NCBI RefSeq assembly: GCF_900176145.1
Contig: NZ_FWWY01000001.1
Span: 2,245,595 to 2,309,594, forward strand
Length of the DNA: 64,000 nt
From: Sulfobacillus thermosulfidooxidans DSM 9293
GTDB lineage: Bacteria; Bacillota; Sulfobacillia; Sulfobacillales; Sulfobacillaceae
Reading direction: 5' to 3'
Below the pieces are notes generated by a model. That model was not told the origin of the DNA. It made no database searches and saw nothing but the letters and a program-made list of their open reading frames with translations. Below, in pieces: positions 43,291 to 52,657 of the stretch (positions are counted from its first letter, which is position 1; every line of letters begins with the position of its first letter). The position numbers were made by a program, and so were the translations under genes.

Positions 43291-43839
43291 ATGATGGCTG
43301 ACGAATTATTACATGATAACCATGCTGCGCATGTGGCGGCGACCTTTAAAACCTATGAAGAAGCAGAAGATGCGGTACGCAAATTGATCGACCGTGAAGT
43401 ACCGGTTCAACATATTTCTTTAGTGGGCAAAAATTTTGCTATTAAGGAAAAACCCTTAGGTTATACCACTATTAGTGGCGTTGCTAAACAAGGAAGCAAG
43501 TTTGGTGCGCTGTGGGGTGGCGTTTTAGGATTGCTGATGGGGTTCACCATCTTTTTCAGTCCGGTAGCAGGCCCGTTAATTTTATTTGGCCCCTTGGCTT
43601 ATGCTCTAGCCACCGCGGTCGAAGGCGCTGTTTTTGGGGGATTAGCGGGAGTTTTAGTTGGTTGGGGAATGAAACATGAAAAAGCCATTGATTATCAACG
43701 ATCGATTGAACAAGGCGATTATTTGGTCACGGTCAGCGGTGATGCGGAAATGGTGAACCGCGCGTATTTACTGTTAAAGAGCATGGAACCCACGCATGTC
43801 GATTTATTTGACCCCACAGAAACTGCGGCTAACAGCTAA
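43291..43839 (+). CDS. General-stress-type membrane protein (17M-like)
   Basis: A 182-residue protein with an N-terminal ferredoxin-like region (AATFKTYEEAEDAVRKLIDREVPVQHI) of the GSP17M type, then a Gly/Phe-rich hydrophobic hairpin (about residues 68-130) and a C-terminal hydrophilic end with VTVSGDAEMVNRAYLLL. Homologues are induced by general stress and are membrane- or aggregate-associated. AAAGGGGA precedes the ATG. A terminator follows, and the divergent promoter region separates it from the UDG operon. Confidence 0.75.
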   Translation: MMADELLHDNHAAHVAATFKTYEEAEDAVRKLIDREVPVQHISLVGKNFAIKEKPLGYTTISGVAKQGSKFGALWGGVLGLLMGFTIFFSPVAGPLILFGPLAYALATAVEGAVFGGLAGVLVGWGMKHEKAIDYQRSIEQGDYLVTVSGDAEMVNRAYLLLKSMEPTHVDLFDPTETAANS

Positions 43840-43853
43840 TGTTGTCGGCCTAA

Positions 43854-43887
43854 AAAGAACCGTCTTATTAAGACGGTTCTTTTTTTT
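43854..43887 (+). terminator. Terminator after the stress protein gene
   Basis: AAGAACCGTCTTA and TAAGACGGTTCTT form a near-perfect stem followed by a run of T residues. It also serves the end of the convergent alpha/beta hydrolase region. Confidence 0.9.
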
Positions 43888-43892
43888 GACGG

Positions 43893-44687
43893 TTAAAAGA
43901 CCCCGGGCAGACGACGCTCAAGAAAATGGGCAATACTTTGATTGGTTAATTGGGGAACTTCAATATGAGGTAAGTGTCCAACATCATCAAACACGACGAG
44001 TTCTGCATCGGGTAATGCCTTTTCTAAGGCTTTGCCATAGGCTAAGGGAATAATACGATCTTCCCGTCCCCAAATTAGCAAGGTCGGCATTGTGATCTGG
44101 TTGAGATTTTGGTCTGGATCGGGCACAATGCCTTGAGAACCTAAATATTTTGCAAAGATTTGTCGCCCCCGGTTCAGTTCTTTGGCATCTTCTAGGGTAC
44201 GGTAGGGAGTGAACTGGCGATAACGCTGAGGATCATGAACCAACCCCGACATAAATTGATCAGGGGGCAGGGTTAAGGGGTTGATTATCGGCACATTGGG
44301 CAGAGTCACGCCAACACTGTCCAGGATAATTAAAGCGGATACCATGTGAGGATAATGTGCGGCAAACGATAGTGCCACGCGCCCTCCCATGGAATTACCT
44401 CCTAAGATACATTGGGAGATGTTAAGGATTTCGAACCAACCTTTTAACACGTGCGGAATATGCTCAACGGATGTGACATCATCAATCCATTCAGATTGTC
44501 CAAACCCGGGCATATCGGGGGCAATGACTCGGAACGAAGGAGAAAAATATTGGATCTGGTGCCAAAAGGCTTTGCCGGTGCCACCCCCACCATGCAAAAA
44601 CACGAGGGGATAACCTTGACCACTTTCAAACCAGCTAAACCCTTTACCACGCCAACGGCTCGTGTGGCGTATAATATCGGTGGTAAT
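43893..44687 (-). CDS. Alpha/beta hydrolase starting at a non-standard ATT codon
   Basis: The 264-residue protein is an alpha/beta hydrolase with oxyanion GxG in FLHGGGGTGKAFW, nucleophile Ser in LGGNSMGGRVALS (about residue 105), an Asp in LIWGREDRIIPL and His in GHLPHIEVP near the end. The first in-frame ATG/GTG/TTG is a GTG at 44603, inside the first core strand. Upstream, the same frame reads TDIIRHTSRWRGKGFSWFE and continues to an ATT at 44687, exactly eight bases after AGGAGG (44696-44701) with a stop codon just before. The first strand then includes QGYPLVFLHG. ATT initiation is therefore the best reading. Substrate unknown. Confidence 0.75.
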   Translation of the reverse strand: MTTDIIRHTSRWRGKGFSWFESGQGYPLVFLHGGGGTGKAFWHQIQYFSPSFRVIAPDMPGFGQSEWIDDVTSVEHIPHVLKGWFEILNISQCILGGNSMGGRVALSFAAHYPHMVSALIILDSVGVTLPNVPIINPLTLPPDQFMSGLVHDPQRYRQFTPYRTLEDAKELNRGRQIFAKYLGSQGIVPDPDQNLNQITMPTLLIWGREDRIIPLAYGKALEKALPDAELVVFDDVGHLPHIEVPQLTNQSIAHFLERRLPGVF

Positions 44688-44822
44688 TGTTGTCGCCTCC
44701 TAGTATAAGCTGTCGTTATTGTAAACTTGTCGCCGACCAAAGAGAAGGGAAGACTGTAGAAAAGAGCAGATATGGATATTATAGAGATGCGTAAATTTAG
44801 GCGTCGTGAACAAGGTGAAAAG

Positions 44823-45830
44823 ATGAAAGTGAAAGATGTGGGCGAAAGAGCGCTCATTTCGACGATCCACCGGTTGCAGGCTATCGTTCCCATGGGATAT
44901 TTAGGCATTGGGGATGATGCGGCCTATCTGCCCCCGTCTCCTGCGGGTTGGCTTATCAGCCAGGATATGCTGGTCGAAGGTGTTCACTTTCGCTTTGATT
45001 GGATCACTCCCGAACAACTCGGTGAAAAAGCGGTAGCCGTGAACATCAGTGACATCGCGGCGATGGGAGGCATTCCGAAGGCCATTTTAACGAGTATTGC
45101 GGTGCCTGGGAATTTTGATGTCGAGGTCATCGAAGCCTTATACCGTGGGATGGCTAAGGCGCTCGATCGTTATGGTGCCGTATTAGTGGGCGGCGATACG
45201 GTGTCGTCGCCAGATAAATTCACGTTAGATGTATCGGTTGTGGGCCATCCCGGAGCGAAAGGACCCGTGTTATTATCCGGAGCCAAACCCGGTGACCGGT
45301 TGTTTGTCACGGGGCGTCTGGGCGCATCCTATGCGGGCTATATGTTATTGTGTCACAATGTGAGTTGGCCAAGCACCTCAATTCAACATCGAAGTGTTTT
45401 GCAAGCTCACTTGGCGCCCGTAGCACGTGTGGAGGCTGGTCAGCAACTCGGGGCATTGGCTCATGCTATGACAGATATTTCTGACGGATTAGTCAATGAA
45501 CTCAAGGCCATGACGCGATTTGGGGGAATCGGCGCCAGAATTGAGGCGGAGCGGGTACCGATTGATCAGGCTACCCAAATGGTCGCCAAAGAATATGGCC
45601 AAGATGCGTTAGATTTTGCCTTGTATGGCGGAGAAGACTATGAATTGTTGGCCGCGGTTCCTCCCTCCCGTGCGCGTGAAGCAGAACTCTTGTGTTTACG
45701 TTGTGGGGTTCCCATTACGGAAATCGGAGTGGTGACCGATACACTCGGAATTCATGTCATGCGAGACGGAGAGGAGCTCGCCGTAGATGAACGAAAAGGA
45801 TTCCATCACTTCGCCCTGGATCAGGACTAG
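44823..45830 (+). CDS. thiL: Thiamine-monophosphate kinase
   Basis: ThiL phosphorylates thiamine monophosphate to the diphosphate cofactor. The 335-residue PurM-fold protein has the Mg/ATP-binding GIGDDAAYL and QDMLVEGVHF near the N-terminus, LGEKAVAVNISDIAAMGG, a substrate loop with GGDTVSSP, and DISDGLVNEL near residue 220 with GGEDYELLAAV. Start ATG 44823 is preceded by AAGGTG; an in-frame ATG 44772 has a poorer ribosome site. Its end overlaps the tsaE start by 44 bases. Confidence 0.95.
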   Translation: MKVKDVGERALISTIHRLQAIVPMGYLGIGDDAAYLPPSPAGWLISQDMLVEGVHFRFDWITPEQLGEKAVAVNISDIAAMGGIPKAILTSIAVPGNFDVEVIEALYRGMAKALDRYGAVLVGGDTVSSPDKFTLDVSVVGHPGAKGPVLLSGAKPGDRLFVTGRLGASYAGYMLLCHNVSWPSTSIQHRSVLQAHLAPVARVEAGQQLGALAHAMTDISDGLVNELKAMTRFGGIGARIEAERVPIDQATQMVAKEYGQDALDFALYGGEDYELLAAVPPSRAREAELLCLRCGVPITEIGVVTDTLGIHVMRDGEELAVDERKGFHHFALDQD

Positions 45831-46302
45831 TGACAATCTCGAGCAAACACAGAAACTGGCGAAGAGCCTTATCGAGTTGCTGCGGCCTTCTGGGGTGATG
45901 CTGTTTGCAGGGGATTTGGGAACCGGTAAGACCACGATGATTCAAGCCATGTTATGGCATCTAGGCTATAAGGGGTCGGTCAAATCCCCCACGTTTGACT
46001 TACTTCACCTCTATGAATTCTACCCCTTTCGTGTCTATCACGTCGATTTGTACCGGTTAAGTAGTCCCGACGAGCTTGCGGTATTAGATTTACCCGAGCC
46101 CGGGGAAGAGAATACTATGATCTTGGTCGAATGGGGCGAAATGTTGACAACATTGTATCCCGATTATTTTCAGCTAACGTGTGAGGCGTGTGGGGATACC
46201 TGTCGCCGGTTCACGCTCGAGGCCCACGGCGAAACCGTCCAACAACGCTATGCGACATGGCTAAGTCGCCATTCTATTTCAGAGAAGGAGATAAATTCCT
46301 AA
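45787..46302 (+). CDS. tsaE: tRNA threonylcarbamoyladenosine biosynthesis ATPase TsaE
   Basis: The 171-residue P-loop protein is needed for t6A tRNA modification with TsaB and TsaD. The Walker A motif FAGDLGTGKTTMIQAML is at about residues 40-56, the switch region VKSPTFDLLHLYEF follows, then VYHVDLYRLSSPDELAVLDL and VEWGEM near residue 116. It starts inside thiL, so the genes are translationally coupled. ATG 45787 has GAGGAGCTCGCC-like sequence upstream. Confidence 0.95.
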   Translation: MNEKDSITSPWIRTSDNLEQTQKLAKSLIELLRPSGVMLFAGDLGTGKTTMIQAMLWHLGYKGSVKSPTFDLLHLYEFYPFRVYHVDLYRLSSPDELAVLDLPEPGEENTMILVEWGEMLTTLYPDYFQLTCEACGDTCRRFTLEAHGETVQQRYATWLSRHSISEKEINS

Positions 46303-46305
46303 ATC

Positions 46306-46995
46306 ATGCGCGTGTTAGGCTTTGATGCATCGGGTCAAACTTTGTCCGTGGGCTACATTGAGGGCGATGCCGTTTTGGCCGATTTATATTGGCAACGGCC
46401 CAAAACAGCAGGCAGTCATTTAGTGGCGTGGATTGAGATGATTGTGAAAGAATTTGGACGACCTGATGGTATATCGGTGGGAATTGGCCCGGGATCATTT
46501 ACAGGGGTTCGCATTGCACTGAGTGCTGCTAAAGCCTTGGCTTATGCCTGGAATGTGCCAGTTGTCGGTATTTCGTCCTTACAAGCTTGGGCATATTCCA
46601 TTAAGGGATATCAAGGAAAAGTCTTTGTATCCAGTGAAAAAAGAGGGCCAGCATTTTATGCGGGATTATATTTTTTGGGCCACAACCCTTTTCCTGAGGT
46701 GATTATCCCGGACTGGGCTGTGAATCAATGTTTGCCGGATCTATTTCCGCTATCCGAACCGGTAGCCATCGTTGGTCCCGTTGCGGCCGATCGGTCATAT
46801 AGTTATCAGGTCAGTTCGCATCCCATATCCTTACAATGTCCGATATTAGGGAGTCGTGTGGCATTTCTTGGACAAAGCAGGTTACAATTAGGGCAGGTGG
46901 ACGATCCCATGACATTGGCTCCTTTATATATTCGCCCACCCGCGATATCGACGCCACGAGGGCGAATAGAGCCTGAGGGGAAAGGAAGACAGTAG
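46306..46995 (+). CDS. tsaB: t6A modification protein TsaB
   Basis: A 229-residue ASKHA-fold partner of TsaD. Recognisable parts are VLGFDASGQTLSVG at the N-terminus and the conserved GIGPGSFTGVRIALSAAKALAYAW near residue 60. It acts as a dimerising scaffold of TsaD with TsaE in making threonylcarbamoyladenosine-37 of ANN-decoding tRNAs. It follows tsaE by three bases and precedes rimI by two. Confidence 0.93.
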   Translation: MRVLGFDASGQTLSVGYIEGDAVLADLYWQRPKTAGSHLVAWIEMIVKEFGRPDGISVGIGPGSFTGVRIALSAAKALAYAWNVPVVGISSLQAWAYSIKGYQGKVFVSSEKRGPAFYAGLYFLGHNPFPEVIIPDWAVNQCLPDLFPLSEPVAIVGPVAADRSYSYQVSSHPISLQCPILGSRVAFLGQSRLQLGQVDDPMTLAPLYIRPPAISTPRGRIEPEGKGRQ

Positions 46996-46997
46996 GC

Positions 46998-47492
46998 ATG
47001 GCAATCAGTGATGATCGGACTGGTAACGAATCGTCTCAATCCTCCCCGGATATTGTGATCCGGGATATGTATATGGCAGACCTCGATGCGGTAATGGGCA
47101 TTGAAAGCCATTCATTTCCGACTCCATGGTCGCGCAATGCCTTTCAAACCGAACTTTTAGAAAATACTTTTGCAACCTATCTTGTTGTGGAATTTCACGG
47201 GAAAGTTGTGGCTTACGGGGGAATGTGGATTATCTTGGATGAAGCCCACGTCACCAATATTGCGGTTCACCCGGATTACCGCGGACATCATTTGGGAGAA
47301 GCCATTATGATGGGACTTATTGAACGGGCTAAACGTGCGGGCGTGGTACGGATGACTTTGGAAGTGCGGCGCAGCAATTTAGTGGCCCAAAATTTGTACA
47401 ACAAATTGGGATTTGTGCAGTTAGGCGTGCGCCGCGGTTATTATACGGATACGCGAGAAGATGCCTTTATCATGTGGAAGGATCCTCTATAA
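46998..47492 (+). CDS. rimI: Ribosomal protein bS18-alanine N-acetyltransferase
   Basis: A 164-residue GNAT acetyltransferase. The N-terminus carries RDMYMADLDAVMGIESHSFPTPWSRNAF, and the acetyl-CoA loop is VTNIAVHPDYRGHHLGEAIM near residue 88, with LEVRRSNLVAQNLYNKLGF near 118. RimI acetylates ribosomal protein S18 in E. coli; in Firmicutes the gene often sits between tsaB and tsaD as here. Twenty N-terminal residues are extra. Confidence 0.9.
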   Translation: MAISDDRTGNESSQSSPDIVIRDMYMADLDAVMGIESHSFPTPWSRNAFQTELLENTFATYLVVEFHGKVVAYGGMWIILDEAHVTNIAVHPDYRGHHLGEAIMMGLIERAKRAGVVRMTLEVRRSNLVAQNLYNKLGFVQLGVRRGYYTDTREDAFIMWKDPL

Positions 47493-47532
47493 GGGTATCA
47501 CGCAGAACATTGACACGGTACCGGGAATAAGA

Positions 47533-48024
47533 CTAACTGACACGGGATTCGGGTTCGGATTTGTTGGCCGGATGGGGAGGGGATCCTTTTATTGGCCATC
47601 CGCCCCACCAGCTCGCAAATCCTCCAAGAAGACCATAAAATCCGGCTGCAAACAGCGCGGTAATCACCGCGCCAGAAATCATATGTAAGTGCAGCATTGT
47701 GATCACCGCTTGCGCTGGCACCCCGTGAAGTTGGCGGATTAAAGCCCTCTGTGCCTGCGGTAACCGAATTGTATATTGATAAACCAGGGAGCTGGCAAAC
47801 GCGGTGAAAGCTCCTAACAGTACACCTGGCCAAAATGGCCGGTGCCCGCGCTTTTTTATCTCCCGGCCAAAAATCACAAAAATTAGTATGCTAAACAGAA
47901 ACGAAAACACGTGGCTGAGCGTGAGATAGGGATAGGTTGCAGGGGACAAGGCCAATACTGAGGGCCCTGCTAAGACGAGTAATAATAAGGTGGTAGAGAT
48001 GATGACTAATCCAAACATAATCAT
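47533..48024 (-). CDS. DUF420/cytochrome-like membrane protein of unknown function
   Basis: A 163-residue protein with four predicted membrane segments (about residues 5-25, 38-58, 68-90 and 115-140). The segments contain single His residues (LSHVFSF, MLHLHMIS) of the sort that could bind haem, but no family is certain. It is placed on the opposite strand between rimI and tsaD. Start ATG 48024 follows AAGGAG with six-base spacing. An acidic tail ends in ESRVS. Confidence 0.55.
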   Translation of the reverse strand: MIMFGLVIISTTLLLLVLAGPSVLALSPATYPYLTLSHVFSFLFSILIFVIFGREIKKRGHRPFWPGVLLGAFTAFASSLVYQYTIRLPQAQRALIRQLHGVPAQAVITMLHLHMISGAVITALFAAGFYGLLGGFASWWGGWPIKGSPPHPANKSEPESRVS

Positions 48025-48109
48025 TATGCACTCCTTAGTCGGGTAACATATGATTAATATGGCGAATGATATGGGGATTTTATGCATTTAAGGAGTAGGA
48101 GGAAATCCA

Positions 48110-49093
48110 ACGAAAATTTTAGGGATCGAATCATCCTGTGATGAAACAGCTGCCGCCATTGTGGAGGACGGTCGGCATCTTATTGCGACGACATTATCCT
48201 CATCAGCTCAAATTCATGCGAAGTACGGCGGGGTCGTGCCTGAAGTCGCGGCGAGAGAACATGCCCTGGCCATTTTGCCAGTTGTTGATGCGGTCTTAAC
48301 CGAATCTTCGCTCACCCTTCAAGATCTCGATGCGATTGCGGTCACGCAAGGTCCAGGGTTATTGGGTGCCCTTTTGGTTGGCGTGACCTTTGCCAAAACC
48401 TTAGGCGCAGCCCTCAACATTCCTGTTATAGGGGTTCACCATCTTGAAGCCCATCTCTATGCTAATGCCTTGGTCGATGCCTTACATTTTCCTGCGTTGG
48501 CCCTGTTGGTTTCCGGTGGTCATACCTCTTTGCTTTTATGGCGAGATTATTTACAATGGGAGCTTCTTGGGGAAACTCGGGACGATGCAGCCGGGGAAGC
48601 GTTCGATAAAGGGGCTCGAATTCTTGGATTAGGTTATCCTGGTGGGCCTGAAATTGAACGCCTGGCCCGCCAGGCTGAAAAAAAGTCACTGCATTTACCC
48701 ATCGCCAATTTAGGAGACACGCTCGATTTTAGTTTTAGCGGGGTGAAAACGGCGACACAAGCGTTATGGAAAGATCATTCTGATGAGCCCGAAGAAGTCG
48801 CCTACGCGCTCCAACAAGCGGTCATTAAAGCGCTTGTCAAAAATGTCGAGAAGGCCCTTAATCGCTATCCGGTTGAGCATCTCTATGTGGCTGGTGGTGT
48901 TAGTGCTAATCAAGCATTGGCCGAGGCGTTAAGGCATCTTGGGCAAGTGCGAAACATACACATCCATATTCCTCCTACGGCATATTGTACCGATAATGCG
49001 GCAATGGTGGCGGCACTTGGATATTACCTGTGGCAAGCCGGAAAATCCATGGGACCTTTTGAAGGTCCCCATGCTGTCTTCCCATTGGTCTAG
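48110..49093 (+). CDS. tsaD: tRNA N6-threonylcarbamoyltransferase TsaD, ACG start
   Basis: The 327-residue essential transferase moves the threonylcarbamoyl group onto A37 of tRNA. The metal-binding His pairs are in GGVVPEVAAREHALAI and VHHLEAHLYANAL, and the ATPase fold has GQG-PGLLGALLVG and LVSGGHTSLLLW. The first ATG/GTG/TTG in frame is GTG 48161, which would delete the conserved LGIESSCDETAAA opening. The same frame reads on upstream to ACG AAA ATT (48110), seven bases after AGGAGG, giving TKILGIESSCDET, exactly the family's MKILGIE start. No in-frame ATG, GTG or TTG lies between the upstream TAA and this point, so ACG initiation is the best reading, unless there is a sequence error. Confidence 0.9.
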   Translation, partial: TKILGIESSCDETAAAIVEDGRHLIATTLSSSAQIHAKYGGVVPEVAAREHALAILPVVDAVLTESSLTLQDLDAIAVTQGPGLLGALLVGVTFAKTLGAALNIPVIGVHHLEAHLYANALVDALHFPALALLVSGGHTSLLLWRDYLQWELLGETRDDAAGEAFDKGARILGLGYPGGPEIERLARQAEKKSLHLPIANLGDTLDFSFSGVKTATQALWKDHSDEPEEVAYALQQAVIKALVKNVEKALNRYPVEHLYVAGGVSANQALAEALRHLGQVRNIHIHIPPTAYCTDNAAMVAALGYYLWQAGKSMGPFEGPHAVFPLV

Positions 49094-49133
49094 TGCAGAG
49101 CGCAGGAGGGGAAAGGAAGGATGGTCATCGGTC

Positions 49134-49646
49134 ATGTTGTTGAAATTTGGGGAATTCTATCCCGAAGTGGGTCAGCCGATTTTTGTGGCGCCGGGGTCTT
49201 ATATAATCGGGCAGGTGATGTTGGGGAACTATGTCTCGGTATGGTTTAATGCCGTCATTCGCGCCGACAGTGCTCCCATTACCATTGGGACCGGTACCAA
49301 CATCCAAGATAATGTAAGTATACATGCCGATCCGGGCTTTCCTTGTAGCATCGGTCAAAACGTTACAGTAGGCCATAATGCGGTCATTCATGGAGCGCAA
49401 ATTGCCAGTGACGTGCTGGTGGGAATGGGGGCCATTGTGATGAATGGCGCTAAGATTCACCCAAGAGTTCTGATCGCGGCGGGATCGTTAATACCTCAAG
49501 GCATGGAAGTTCCAGAAGGAATGCTGGTTCAGGGACGACCGGCCCGGGTGGTGCGGGCCTTAACCGAACAAGAAATAGACGGGATAGTGAAGTCGGCTCA
49601 ACATTACCAGCAATTGTGGATTAAGCAGGGTTGGCATTTCCGGTAG
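49134..49646 (+). CDS. Gamma-carbonic anhydrase family protein
   Basis: A 170-residue left-handed beta-helix hexapeptide-repeat protein of the gamma-CA/YrdA family. Repeats carry ligand His residues in NVSIHADPG, VGHNAVIHGA and Gly-rich turns such as VLVGMGAIVMNGA, followed by the family QGxPARVVRALTEQE segment. It may hydrate CO2 or only share the fold. Start ATG 49134 is 13 bases from GGAAGG, a bit long. It follows tsaD closely. Confidence 0.85.
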   Translation: MLLKFGEFYPEVGQPIFVAPGSYIIGQVMLGNYVSVWFNAVIRADSAPITIGTGTNIQDNVSIHADPGFPCSIGQNVTVGHNAVIHGAQIASDVLVGMGAIVMNGAKIHPRVLIAAGSLIPQGMEVPEGMLVQGRPARVVRALTEQEIDGIVKSAQHYQQLWIKQGWHFR

Positions 49647-49720
49647 ATATGTTTGGCGAACGAGGCATGAATACCGCAAGGATGGTAAATCATACCCCAA
49701 AAAGCTTGGAGGGATTCATT

Positions 49721-51103
49721 GTGAAGCACGTACACTTCATCGGCATTGGCGGATATAGCATGAGTGGCTTAGCCCTTTTGCTGCACCAACAAGGATATCA
49801 GGTCACGGGTTCTGATGTGAATCCTTCAAGCCGTACAGAGCGTCTTCAAAAGCATGGGATTCCGATTGAATTTACACACAAGCCGGAAAATGTTCGTGGA
49901 GCTGATTGGGTTGTTTATAATACAGACGTCCAAGAAGACAATCCGGAAAGACAGGCGGCGGTTGCACAAGGTATTGCGTTGTTGCACCGTTCGGAAATCC
50001 TGGCTCAATCCTTGGCAGGTCATAAAGCTATTACCATAAGCGGGACGCACGGGAAAACGACTACGACGACAATGATCGGGACGATATTGCAAGATGCGGG
50101 GCTAGATCCCACGGTGTTGGTGGGAGGAGAAGTGCCACAGTTTGAAGGGAATGTGCGTGTGGGTCAAGGAATTTATGCCGTCGCCGAAGCCGATGAAAGT
50201 GACGGCACATTTTTACGCTATCATCCTTTTATTGCGGTGGCAACCAATGTCGAACCAGAGCATTTAGACCACTATCACGGGCAATTTTCGTCGTTGATTG
50301 CAGCCTTTCAAGAATACTTGGCGAAAGTTCCCGAGGATGGCTTAGCCGTCATCGGAGTGGATAATCCGCATTTATTGACTTTATCACGAACCTTGTCGGT
50401 GCCTATCATGACCTATGGTCTATCATCTGAAGCCAGGGTGCGGGCGGAGCATATCGTGTTTGACACGCATCAAACCCGCTTTGACGTTGTCGTTGATGGT
50501 CAATGGGTGACGTCGGTCGTTTTGTCAGTGCCGGGAGTTCATAATGTCATAAACAGTTTAGGCGCTATGGCGGCTTCAAATCACATCGGGGTTCCCTGGG
50601 ACGTGTCAGCGAAAAGTCTGGAACGGTTTGTGAACGCGAATAGGCGCTTTCAAGTCTTGGTGGAGCATCCGGTGATGGTCGTTGACGATTATGCTCATCA
50701 TCCTACGGAGATTCGATCGACCTTAAAAGCATGCCGACAACGGGCTAAAGGGCGGGTCATTGCATTATTCCAGCCCCAGCGGTATGTGCGCACCCAAAAC
50801 TTATGGAATGAATTTGTGACGGCTTTGCAAGATGCAGATATTTTGTATTTAACCGATATTTATGCTCCTGCTGGAGAAATGCCGATCCCATGTATTACCG
50901 GTGAACGCTTGGCTGAGGACATTGCTCGGCATGGTAAAGCTGTGCATTTTCGCAAAGATATGTTTGATGTTGTGGATGAATTGGCCGACACCTTACAAGA
51001 GGGGGACCTTTTTATCACCATGGGCGCTGGCAATGTTTATTTAGTCGCCCGGGATATGGCAAAGAAATTAAATACGAGAGGTGTGTCCGGCGCAGGGTTG
51101 TGA
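49721..51103 (+). CDS. murC: UDP-N-acetylmuramate--L-alanine ligase
   Basis: MurC adds the first amino acid to the peptidoglycan stem. The 460-residue Mur ligase begins VKHVHFIGIGGYSMSGLA, the ATP P-loop is ITISGTHGKTTTTTMIG near residue 105, the central ATP/acid region includes AVAEADESDGTFLR and NVEPEHLDHY, and the C-terminal domain has VDDYAHHPTEIRSTL. GTG 49721 sits eight bases after GGAGG; a longer in-frame version reaching 49631 has no ribosome site. murC, guaB and murA form a run. Confidence 0.96.
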   Translation: MKHVHFIGIGGYSMSGLALLLHQQGYQVTGSDVNPSSRTERLQKHGIPIEFTHKPENVRGADWVVYNTDVQEDNPERQAAVAQGIALLHRSEILAQSLAGHKAITISGTHGKTTTTTMIGTILQDAGLDPTVLVGGEVPQFEGNVRVGQGIYAVAEADESDGTFLRYHPFIAVATNVEPEHLDHYHGQFSSLIAAFQEYLAKVPEDGLAVIGVDNPHLLTLSRTLSVPIMTYGLSSEARVRAEHIVFDTHQTRFDVVVDGQWVTSVVLSVPGVHNVINSLGAMAASNHIGVPWDVSAKSLERFVNANRRFQVLVEHPVMVVDDYAHHPTEIRSTLKACRQRAKGRVIALFQPQRYVRTQNLWNEFVTALQDADILYLTDIYAPAGEMPIPCITGERLAEDIARHGKAVHFRKDMFDVVDELADTLQEGDLFITMGAGNVYLVARDMAKKLNTRGVSGAGL

Positions 51104-51142
51104 TAGACTGATTAGAAATTCCGAACGACAGCGGGCAAGTAA

Positions 51143-52627
<1,485 letters not shown>

Positions 52628-52657
52628 GGGTTAAAGGTTGATGAAAGGCGGATTGAC

